Translations under genes and position numbers: made by a program | Notes under the pieces: generated by a model | What the model was told of the DNA's origin: nothing | Databases searched by the model: none | The model's input: only the letters and a program-made list of their open reading frames with translations | Part shown: piece by piece, positions 56,328 through 64,000 of the stretch | How positions within the stretch are numbered: the first letter of the stretch is position 1 | Layout: every line of letters begins with the position of its first letter | From: Paracoccus cavernae | GTDB taxonomy: Bacteria > Pseudomonadota > Alphaproteobacteria > Rhodobacterales > Rhodobacteraceae | Direction: 5' to 3' | Length of the DNA: 64,000 nucleotides | Assembly: GCA_030410095.1 (NCBI GenBank) | Contig: JAUFRC010000001.1 | Coordinates: forward strand, 74,501-138,500

Positions 56328-57204
56328 TCACTCGAACCGCAGGATGCGCTCGCCCATCAGGCCGCGCGGACGGACCAGAAGAACGACGAACATGAGAAGA
56401 TAGATCGCGGCGAGCGACCACGAAGGCAGGCCGATCGCGACCATGAAGCCTTTGACGAGGCCAACCAGCATTGCGGCCAGAACGACGCCCCAGAAGGAAC
56501 CCAAGCCGCCGATGACCACAACGACGAAGGCCGCCGTCAGCACCTCGGCCCCCATCACGGGGTGGACGGGGTTGATCAGGGCCATCAGGACGCCCGCAAG
56601 GCCCGCAAGCCCGATCGCGATCCCCGCCACCGCCGAAAGATAGGGGCGCAGCGAGATCCCGAGCGAGGCGAGGATGTCGGGGTTCTGGATGCCCGCGCGC
56701 ACGATGCGCCCGAAAGCAGTGCGGTTCAAAAGGAACCAAAGGCTCGCAAGGGCCGCGATCGCGACGCAGATCAGGAAAATGCGGTAGCGCGAATAGACGA
56801 ACTCGCCCAGAAAGACCTGACCGCGCAGGGCCTCGGGCATGGAATAGGCGAGGGGCCGAGCCGAAGGTCCAGCGGATCGCCTGCTCGATCACCATGGCGA
56901 GGCCGAAGGTCAAAAGCAGCGAATAAAGCGGATCGACACGGTAGAAACGGGTGAAGAGCAAGCGCTCGACGATCATGCCCATGCAGGCCACGATCAGCGG
57001 CACGACCAGAACCGCGCCGAAAAAGCCGATGTAGGGCGTCAGCACGATCGCGAGATAGGCACCGACCGCAAAGAAGGCGCCATGGGCGAGGTTCACGATG
57101 CCGCCGAGCGAAAAGATCAGCGACAGGCCGATCGCGATCAACAGGTAATAGAACCCGTCAAGCAGCCCGTTCAGGAGCTGCGACAGAAACAGAAAGAGGT
57201 TCAT
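56328..57204 (-). CDS. branched-chain amino acid-type ABC permease (LivH-like), one frameshift
   Basis: About 292 residues, eight or so helices. FYYLLIAIGLSLIFSLGGIVNLAHGAFFAVGA is the LivH signature; the second half has VVVIGGLGSFWGVVLAAMLVGLV. The frame breaks near 56850. It pairs with the fused LivM-LivG-LivF protein 5 bases downstream and with the binding protein upstream. The imported ligand is probably the substrate of the BKACE pathway. Confidence 0.87.
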
Positions 57205-57281
57205 TGCCGAACGTCCTCTTATGGCAGGGAGTGGGGGCGCGACCGGGCCGCGCCCTTCGGGTCAGGCGATCCGCGCGGGAA

Positions 57282-58548
57282 TCAGCTCGCGAAAGAGCAA
57301 GTCCCGCCGACCGCATCGGCAATCAGCGACTCGAGCGGTTGATCCGCACCCGGAAGCGGGCCGCTGGTGGTGAAGATGTCCCACTCGTTCTGGACCTGAT
57401 CTGCGGGAAGCGCGGTGATCGCGTAGATTTCCTGCAAAAGCTGGTGGGTCTCGGGGTGGAAGTAGCCCTCGCGGGTCTTCATCATGTCGAATTTCGTCTC
57501 GGGATTCTCGAAATAGGTGATGATCTCGGCGGCATCCGTGCCTTGGGTCTCGCGGATCGCCTGCGCCATGATCATGACGGCCATATAATCGCTATAGGCC
57601 TGGTTCTCCGGCGGTTTGCCGTATTTCGCGACGAAGCGTTTGACGAAATCCTGCGATTTCTCGGTCTCGACGCGGTGGTGCCAGACCGAGGGCCACGTCC
57701 CGTGGAAGTTCTCGGCACCCGCAGCCCAAGCGGAGATCGTGTCGAAGCCGAAGCCGCCGATCGGGAATTCCAGACCGAATTCGCCGTATTGCTTGAAGAA
57801 GCTGGTGATCTGCGTGCCGGCAAGGTTCAGCGCGACCAGATCGGGCTTGGCCTGGCGGATATTGAGCAGAAGCGACGAGAAATCGGTCGCATCGGTCGGA
57901 ACCAGATCGTCGCCGATCAGGTTGCCGCCGTGACGTCCGAGGAAGCCTTTGGCCGCATTGAGCAGGTCGTGGCCGAAAGCGTAATCGGCGGTCAGAACGT
58001 ACCAGTTCTTGCCCTCGACCAAGCCCTCTTTCAGGAAGTGGCTGCCCTCGGCGTTCACATACATCACGTTTTGCGATTCGACGTGGAACATGTGGCGCTT
58101 GCAATCCGAGCCGCGCAGCGTGTCCGAGTTCGAGCCGGTGTTGATGAAGATGCGTTTGCCGCGTTCGGCCACCTGCGAAATCGTCAGCGCCGAGGCCGAG
58201 GAAATCTCGCCGATGATGCCCACGACCTTGTCGCGCTCGATCATGCGCTCGGCCTTGGTCGAGGCGGTCTGCGGTTGACCAGATCCTCTTTGATGAACTG
58301 GACCTGACGGCCGTTGATGCCGCCTGCCGCGTTGATCTCTTCGGTCGCCATATCGATCGCCATGATCGCATATTCGCCCATCGGACCCAGAAAACCGGTG
58401 CGCGGCGTCAAGTGGCCGAGCAGGATCGGGCCGTCCTGTGCGCGCAAAGCGCGGGTGCCGCAAGGGTACCGATCGCGGCGACGCCGCCTGCTTTCAGAAA
58501 GCCGCGACGGTCGAAATTGGACCGGCCGAAAGTGGTTGTGTTCTTCAT
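57282..58548 (-). CDS. branched-chain amino acid-type binding protein (LivK-like), two frameshifts
   Basis: About 422 residues of the Peripla_BP_6 fold. The signal peptide has a twin-arginine pattern DRRGFLKAGGVAA. The ligand domain has GEYAIMAIDMATEEINAAGGING and VVGIIGEISSASALTISQVAE, the latter the typical ligand-contact loop. The restored reading is continuous across shifts near 58450 and 58270. The relatives include urea- and amide-binding proteins, so the ligand need not be a branched-chain amino acid. ATG 58548 starts close to the operator pair upstream. Confidence 0.85.
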
Positions 58549-58608
58549 CAGACCTTTATCCTCCACAGTCAGGTCAGAATGTCCGCAACGTCTCCCCTCG
58601 TTGCGATC

Positions 58609-58683
58609 TGAGATCACAGTTGAATTTGATTGATGCTCTGTCAATGTTTTTATGAAGCTTAACGCTTGCTAACTGTGATCACA
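58609..58683. promoter_or_regulatory. pair of TGTGATCACA-like operators between liv operon and GntR gene
   Basis: TGAGATCACA (58609-58618) and the perfect palindrome TGTGATCACA (58674-58683) lie in the divergent gap with centres 65 bases apart, about six helical turns. They are also part of a longer inverted pair GATCACAGTT/AACTGTGATC. They are probable sites of the adjacent GntR-type regulator, perhaps with looping. Confidence 0.6.
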
Positions 58684-58731
58684 CTAAGCAAGGTGGGGCG
58701 AGATACAGGAAAATCGGGCAGAGATCCGCAC

Positions 58732-59420
58732 ATGAAAAACGACGATACCAGCCCGCTCAAACCCGAACGCTCGCCATCGTTGACGAATCAGGTCTACGGC
58801 ATTCTGGCCGAGATGCTGCTCTCGGGACATCTGCTGCCCGACGAAAGGATGTCGATGCGCGATCTGGCCGACCAGCTTGGCGTTTCGGTGATGCCGGTGC
58901 GCGAGGCGGTCAGCCGTCTGGTCGCAAGCGGCGCGCTCGAGGTGCGTCCCAACCGTGCCGTGGCCGTTCCGCTGATGACGCGCGCAGGCTTTCGCGATCT
59001 GGCCGAGACCCGCGTCCATAACGAGACCCGTGCCACCCGCCTTGCCGCCCAACGCATGAGCGTGGCCGAGCTCGATGAGTTGCGCGCGCTCGAACGCGCC
59101 TTCCAGCAATCGCTGGCGAGCGAGGACAGCCGCGACGCGGTGCGCGCCAACAAGGCGCTGCATTTCCACATTTATGACGCCGCCGGATCGCCGACGCTGC
59201 GCGAGTTGATCGAGAACATGTGGCTCAAGGCGGGGCCGGTGATCAATCTCGACCTCGGCCATGCCTCGCGCCGCAGCCGCAATGCGACCTCAGTCCATCA
59301 TCACGCGCTTTTGGTCGACGCCATTGCGCGCCGCGACATCGAGGGGCTGCTGCGGCGATGGACGCCGACATCACCTCGGCCGCCGATTTCATCCTGTCGC
59401 GCGACGTGCTGCGCGACTGA
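58732..59420 (+). CDS. GntR/FadR-type (FCD) transcriptional regulator, one frameshift
   Basis: About 230 residues. The winged HTH contains ERMSMRDLADQLGVSVMPVREAVSRLVASGALE; the C-terminal FCD domain has the metal-binding His in HFHIYDAAGS and SVHHHALLVDAI. The frame shifts near 59355; the end is DADITSAADFILSRDVLRD. ATG 58732 was chosen over an earlier TTG at 58666. It is divergent from the liv-BKACE operon and upstream of the SDR gene, so it likely controls both. Confidence 0.87.
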
Positions 59421-59468
59421 GCCGTCGCGGCCGGAGATTTTCGCTCAAGACCCCATTTCGGAGGAAAA

Positions 59469-60232
59469 ATGGATCTTCAACTTCAGGGCCATCGCGTCAT
59501 CATTACAGCCGGCGCGAACGGATCGGTCGCGCCATTGTCGAGGCCTTTCTGGCCGAAGGCGCCCGCGTCGCGACCTGCGATATCGACACCGAGGGCCTTT
59601 CGACCCTTCCCGAGGGCGTGTTTCAGGCCCGCGTCGATGTAGGTGACGCCGAGGCGTTGCGCGGCTTTATCGATCAGGCGGCCGAATGGCTGGGGGCATC
59701 GATTGTCTGGTCAACAATGCGGGGATCGCGGGGCCGACCGCCAGGGTCGAGGATGTCGATCTTGCCGCATGGGAGCAGACGGTTGGCATTTGTCTCACCA
59801 GCCAGTTCGTGACCTGCAACCGCGCCGTGCCTTTGCTGCGCAAAGCGAAAACGCCTCGATCATCAACCTGTCTTCGGTTGCGGGCCGCGTCGGATTCAAG
59901 ATGCGCAGCCCCTATGCGGCGGCGAAATGGGGGTGATCGGGCTGACGAAATCGCTCTCGATCGAGCTTGGCCCCGACGATATCCGCGTCAATGCGATCTT
60001 GCCGGGGTTGGTTGCGGGCGACCGCCAGCGCCGCGTGCTCGAGGCCAAGGCGCAGGTGCAGGGCCGTCCGGTTCTCGACATCGAGGAGGAGGCATTTTCC
60101 TTTACCTCGATCCGCCACTATGTGACGCCCCAGCAGATTGCCGATCAGATCCTGTTCCTCGCCAGCCCGCGCGGGGCGACTATTTCGGGGCAGGCGATCT
60201 CGGTTTGCGGCGACACGCGCATGCTGGCCTGA
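59469..60232 (+). CDS. short-chain dehydrogenase/reductase, four frameshifts
   Basis: About 255 residues, reassembled across frames. The cofactor motif reads TAGANGIGRA (TGxxxGIG form), then CLVNNAGIAGPT, the catalytic Ser in IINLSSVAGRVG, YAAAKWGVIGLTKS (YxxxK), and the end ISGQAISVCGDTRMLA. Shifts lie near 59516, 59697, 59850 and 59930. GGAGG precedes ATG 59469. It probably oxidises a hydroxy compound in the pathway controlled by the adjacent GntR regulator. Confidence 0.83.
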
Positions 60233-60386
60233 GATACGAAAGCGCGGAGCGGCCCGAGGGCGCTCCGCATCCGCGCGCCCATCCGCGCGACCACGCGAAA
60301 TGGCGCGACGCGCGTGATTGGCCTTGTCACTTCTGCCGCAGGGCGACATTTTCGCGGCAAGGAACCTGCGAGGCAACCGGCGGATC

Positions 60387-61465
60387 ATGACAGCGGCGCA
60401 AATGCGGACTTTCGCGGCCGGAGCAGCAGGCGCGGCAGGCTTCTTGCTTCTTGGATTGCCGCTGCCATTGCTGCTCGGCCCGCTTTTGCCTGCCTGGCTG
60501 TCGGACTTGCGGGGGCGCATGGGGCCGGTCGGCTTGATCGGCACGGTCATGCGCACCATTCTGGGCGTCGCTGTCGGAGCCTCGATCACTCCCGATCTGA
60601 TCGCGCGGCTGCCGGATATGGTCTTGTCGGCGGCGCTGGTGCCGGTCTTCATTCTCGTGATCGGCCTCGTCGGCTATCCGTTCTTCCGGCGCATCTGCGG
60701 CTTCGACGGGCCGACCGCTTTCTATTGCGCCATGCCGGGCGGCTTTCAGGACATGGTGGTTTTCGGCGAAGAGGCGGGGGCCGATATCCGCGCATTGTCC
60801 CTTGTCCACGCCACCCGCATTCTGGTGATCGTCACCGTTTTGCCCTTCCTGATCAGTCAATTCTACGGGCGCTCGCTGGACGGATCGCTTGGGGCCTCGG
60901 TGGCCGAGATCCCGTGCCGGAGCTTTTGTTGATGGTGGTCGCCGCGATTGGCGGCTGGCAGATCGCGAAGCGTTTGCGGCTTTTCGGCGCCTCGATCATC
61001 GGGCCGATGGTTTTCACCGCAGCGCTGTCGCTGGCCGGATTGATCACCCATCGCCCGCCCGCATTGGCGATCATGGCGGCGCAATTCTTCATCGGCTGCT
61101 CGGTCGGCGCGAAATACTCCGGCGTGACGGCACGCGAGCTCAAGGTCGACGTTTTGGCCGGCGTGGCCTTTTGTCTTATTTTGGCGGTAATCTCGCTGGT
61201 TTTCGCCGAGCTGGTCATTCTGTTGGGCCTTGCCCCCGATGTCGAGGCCCTGCTGTCCTTCGCACCGGGCGGGCAGGGAGAGATGGCGGTTCTGGCGCTG
61301 ATCGTCGGCGCGGATCTGCCCTTTGTCGTCACCCACCATCTCGTGCGGATCGTCACCGTCATTCTGGGCGCGCCGATCATCGCGCGCTGGCTCGATTGGG
61401 GCCGGCCCCCGCGAGCGCCGGACGCAAGCCCCGCATCCGAAACCGAAAGGAAAGCGCAGCCATGA
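60387..61465 (+). CDS. AbrB family transporter-like membrane protein (PF05145), one frameshift
   Basis: About 360 residues with ten or so helices in two homologous halves: GLPLPLLLGPLLPAW in the first, LRLFGASIIGPMVFTA in the second. FDGPTAFYCAMPGGFQDM and LSFAPGGQGEMAVLALIV are the conserved motifs of the family once called ammonia monooxygenase AbrB. The function is unproven; export or regulatory roles are suggested. The frame breaks near 60910. The TGA overlaps the ATG of the NUDIX gene. Confidence 0.85.
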
Positions 61466-61894
61466 TCCCGCGATACGGCACGATCCGTCCCGACCAACGC
61501 TATACACGGCGGCCCGGTGCTTATGCGCTTTTGCTGCGCGACAATGCGGCGCTTTTGACCTTCCAGCAGGCGCCCGAGCCCGAATTCCAGCTGCCGGGCG
61601 GCGGCATTGATCCGGGAGGCCCCGCTGCATGCGCTCCACCGCGAGGTCAAGGAGGAGACGGGGTGGAGCATCGGCCAGCCGCGCTTTCTCGGGCAGACAC
61701 GGCGGTTTTGCTATATGGCCGATTATGATCTTTGGGCGGAGAAGCTCTGCACCTATTGGGTCGCGCGCCCGATCCAACGCCTCGGCCCGCCGATCGAAGA
61801 GGGCCATAGCGCGCAATGGGTGCCGCTCGACCGCGTTGCCGCTTTGCTCCCCGATCCCGGCGCGCGGGCGATGGTGGAGCGTTTTCTCCGCTGA
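61462..61894 (+). CDS. NUDIX hydrolase, one frameshift
   Basis: About 144 residues. The NUDIX box in the restored frame is GGGIDPGEAPLHALHREVKE followed by ETGW, fitting GX5EX7REUXEEXGU. A base is missing near 61615, in the box. These enzymes hydrolyse nucleoside diphosphates linked to another group; the specificity is not clear. ATG 61462 overlaps the previous stop, so the two are probably translated together. Confidence 0.85.
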
Positions 61895-61926
61895 TCCCTT
61901 TCGCCGCGCGGGAAACCGTCCGGCCC

Positions 61927-63193
61927 TCATGGCGCGACCTCTGGGCGGGCCGTGCGTTCGATCAGGACGGCGGACATGTCGTCGACGTGTTTGCCGCCGG
62001 TAAATTCCGTCAAATGCAGCGATAGTGCTTCGAGCAAAGCGCCACCCTCGAGGCGGGTATTGCCGCGCAGAAATCCGGCCAGCCCATCGTCCCCAGGGCT
62101 TCGCCCTGCGGGGTTTCGCATTCTGTGATCCCGTCAGAGGCGATCAGCATCCGGTCCCCGGCCCAAGTTGCGGCACCAGTTCCTCGAAGACCGCGTCCTT
62201 CATTACGCCGACAGGAAGCCCGCCCGCGCCGATCCATTCGATCTCGCCCGTGGCGCGCTGGATCACAGGATGGGGATGGCCGGCCTGAACCAGCCGCAAT
62301 TCTCCGCCAACCAAGTCGAGATCGGCGTAAACCATCGTGTAATAGGCATCGGTGCGCAGCTCGTCGAGCATCTGCGCGTTGAGGACATGCAGCAGCTCGC
62401 GCGGGCTGCGCGCATCGTAAAGCCCCAGATCCGTCGTCTTCAGCGCGATATTCTGATCGGTCAGATCCGAGAGTTGCGCGGCGAGGCGCGCGGTCAGCAA
62501 AGCCGCCGTCACGCCATGCCCCGAAACGTCAAGCGCATAGATCCCGATCCGTTGCCCGTTGATCGGAAAGAAGCCCACCATATCACCCCCGATATGGCCC
62601 GCCGGCCGCAACAAAGGGAGATGTGGAAATCGCCGAACTGCCCGCTGCGCTCGCGCAGGAGCCGTTGCTGGAGCGCACGGGCGTCGCACAGATCGCGGTC
62701 CATCGCCGCCTGCGCGTCACGAAGCTGGTCGACTACGCTTTGCAGATGGTTGTTGGTGGCGCGCAGCTTTTCCTCCATCCCGAGGATACGCTCGGCAACC
62801 GAAAGCCGCGCGAGCAGCTCGGCCCGCGAGATCGGCTTGGTCAGAAATTCGTCCGCCCCGCCGAAAGGCCGGCCGCAATGTCGATCTTGGCCGATTTCGT
62901 CGTGAGCAGAATGAAGTAGCTATAGGTTTCGCGCCGCGCCGAACGGACCGCGCGGCAAAAATCGAGCCCCGAACCCTCGGGCAGGACCCAGTCCGAGATG
63001 ATGATGTCGGGCGCATTTTGCTCCTGCAAAAGCATGGCTTCGGGAGGGAACTCGCCTCGGCCACGCGGTAGCCCTCGCGCACAAGTTGGACCGCCAGCAT
63101 GCGGCGTTGCGCGCTGCTGTGATCGACCAACAGGATCAGCCGGCCGCTGGCGGCTTTGGCAAAGGCGGAGAACGGGCGATTCGCAGGGACCAT
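61927..63193 (-). CDS. response regulator with SpoIIE-type PP2C phosphatase, four or more frameshifts
   Basis: About 420 residues. An N-terminal receiver domain (LILLVDHSSAQRRMLAVQL; phosphorylation Asp in IIISDWVLPEGSG; Lys in LTKPISRAELLARL) is followed by a coiled-coil linker (EEKLRATNNHLQSVVDQLRDAQ) and a PP2C domain of the RsbU type (IGGDMVGFF, ALDVSGHGVTAALLTARLA, LIASDGITE). The domains lie across frames broken near 63045, 62845, 62620, 62160 and 62090. RsbU-type phosphatases act on anti-sigma antagonists. The divergent Hpt gene 124 bases away may supply phosphate. Confidence 0.85.
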
Positions 63194-63316
63194 GATTGAT
63201 CATTAGCGCCCGCGGATGAATGCGGGGTTAAGGGCGCTTGCCGCGCAATTTCCTGTTAACCCGATGATAACGCGGGCGCGTTAAAGCTGGGTCGAACACA
63301 GAGAATCGGATGCGGA

Positions 63317-63705
63317 ATGATCGACTGGGATCGGGTGCGGAAATGCGCGGGGAGTTGGGCGAGGCCGAATTTCGCCTCATTCTCGAGCTGTTTCTCGACG
63401 AGATCGAAACCATTGCTTTCCGCCTCACGAGCAATGATCCCGCGCTGATGGAAACGGATCTCCACTTCCTCAGGGGCTGTTCGCGCAATCTCGGTTTTCG
63501 CGCGCTCGCCGCGGTCTGCGAGGAGTTCGAGGCGCTGACGATTTCGGGGCGGGCCAACGAGGTCCGCCTCGAAAGGGTTCTGGACATTTATGCCCATACC
63601 AAACAGGTCTTCATGCGTGCACTGGCAGGCAGTCAGGCGGGCCAATCCCCGGATGCGGCGTCGAAAATCAAATCAGGAATTCGGCCAGTGTCTGGTCATG
63701 GGTGA
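63317..63705 (+). CDS. Hpt domain phosphotransfer protein, one frameshift
   Basis: About 129 residues of the Hpt helical bundle. The phospho-accepting His lies in LHFLRGCSRNLGF, matching HxLKGxSxNLG. ATG 63317 starts MIDWDRVRK, the usual start of such proteins, but the frame then shifts near 63343 to MRGELGEAEFRLILELFLDE. An uninterrupted frame from ATG 63310 exists but lacks the typical beginning. It is divergent from the receiver-phosphatase gene, and the two may form a phosphorelay. It overlaps the end of ilvA by 38 bases. Confidence 0.75.
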
Positions 63706-64000
63706 TGTCGTTATAGCCGAAGCCGTGTTCGTCCAGCTTGGCGCACAGCAGCGTCAGATTGGCGGGTGAGGAGGTCTCGATCCCGATCAGAACCGTCCCG
63801 AAGTTGCGGGCCGATTTCTTGAGATATTCGAACCGCGCCACATCGTCGTCGGGGCCAAGAAGCTGCAAGAAATCCTTGAGCGCACCCGGGCGTTGCGGCA
63901 GCCGCAGCACGAAATAGCGCTTGAGACCGGAATACCGCTGTGCGCGCTCTTTGACTTCGGGCAGGCGCTCGAAGTCGAAATTGCCGCCGGAGCAGACGCA
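63668..64000 (-). CDS. ilvA: threonine ammonia-lyase, C-terminal part (5' end outside window)
   Basis: The last 110 codons of threonine dehydratase: CSGGNFDFERLPEVKERA (the end of the catalytic domain, with the SGGN phosphate-site motif) and an ACT-like regulatory stretch LRLPQRPGALKDFLQLLG to the stop at 63668. The enzyme makes 2-oxobutanoate from threonine, the first step to isoleucine. The short ACT-like tail, not the long double tail of biosynthetic IlvA, is typical of alphaproteobacteria. It is converging and overlapping with the Hpt gene. Confidence 0.88.
   Translation of the reverse strand, partial: CVCSGGNFDFERLPEVKERAQRYSGLKRYFVLRLPQRPGALKDFLQLLGPDDDVARFEYLKKSARNFGTVLIGIETSSPANLTLLCAKLDEHGFGYNDITHDQTLAEFLI

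Noticed and set aside
60241..60270. GC-rich inverted repeat after the SDR gene
   Set aside because: GCGGAGC/GCTCCGC can pair, but there is no U-tract and such repeats are frequent in this GC-rich DNA.

Overview
The window is GC-rich DNA with tightly packed, often overlapping genes. The gene content points to an alphaproteobacterium, most likely Rhodobacteraceae: TRAP and basic-amino-acid ABC transporters, a Lut/XoxJ-like quinoprotein dehydrogenase locus, an RTX protein with a Hint domain, a DavA/DavB pair and BKACE. The PQQ dehydrogenase resembles the sorbose/sorbosone dehydrogenases of Ketogulonicigenium, but the genus is only a guess. No rRNA, tRNA, CRISPR array or insertion sequence was found.

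Quality warning: about 60 single-base frameshifts break roughly 38 of some 60 genes, while the protein sequence continues cleanly in another frame. Most look like one missing base, often in a short G or C run (rarely T). This looks like indel error in the read data or assembly, not mass pseudogenisation. Broken genes are therefore reported as single CDSs spanning all their frames, with the approximate shift positions given.

Layout. 1-1.5 kb: two type VI secretion accessory genes. 2.6-11.4 kb: PQQ-dependent dehydrogenase with its cytochrome c, two dehydrogenase-associated binding proteins and two interleaved ABC transporters (a LutE/LutF-like pair around a NitT/TauT-like trio). 12.4-15.4 kb: TRAP transporter behind a dyad operator. 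15.6-18.6 kb: RTX-Hint protein. 18.7-23.5 kb: KamA/EpmB-like radical SAM enzyme, FAD/NAD(P) protein, inositol-phosphatase family protein, TerC. 23.7-27.8 kb: Pho-box alkaline phosphatase, then a zinc-type ABC transporter with a His-rich loop. 27.8-30.3 kb: divergent davA/davB (lysine to 5-aminovalerate). 30.4-34.7 kb: antiporter, RpiR regulator, cysteine-rich exported protein and two cytochromes c.

34.8-47.2 kb is the most coherent unit. A minus-strand operon (TetR, AruH-like aminotransferase, acyl-CoA dehydrogenase, ADP-forming acyl-CoA ligase, CaiD-like hydratase, AruI-like decarboxylase) is divergent from a HisPJQM-type transporter plus an M20 amidohydrolase. A 41-bp nested dyad lies between them. 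The set reads as uptake, deacylation, transamination, decarboxylation and CoA-dependent oxidation of a basic amino acid, probably arginine or a derivative. 47.3-51.9 kb: RNA methyltransferase, HPP-CBS protein, and a LysR regulator divergent from glutaryl-CoA dehydrogenase, which would complete the davAB lysine route. 51.9-60.2 kb: BKACE, a carnitine-dehydrogenase-like enzyme, a LivM-LivG-LivF triple fusion, LivH and LivK, divergent from a GntR regulator and an SDR. 60.4-64 kb: AbrB-type permease, NUDIX hydrolase, a receiver-phosphatase divergent from an Hpt protein, and the end of ilvA.
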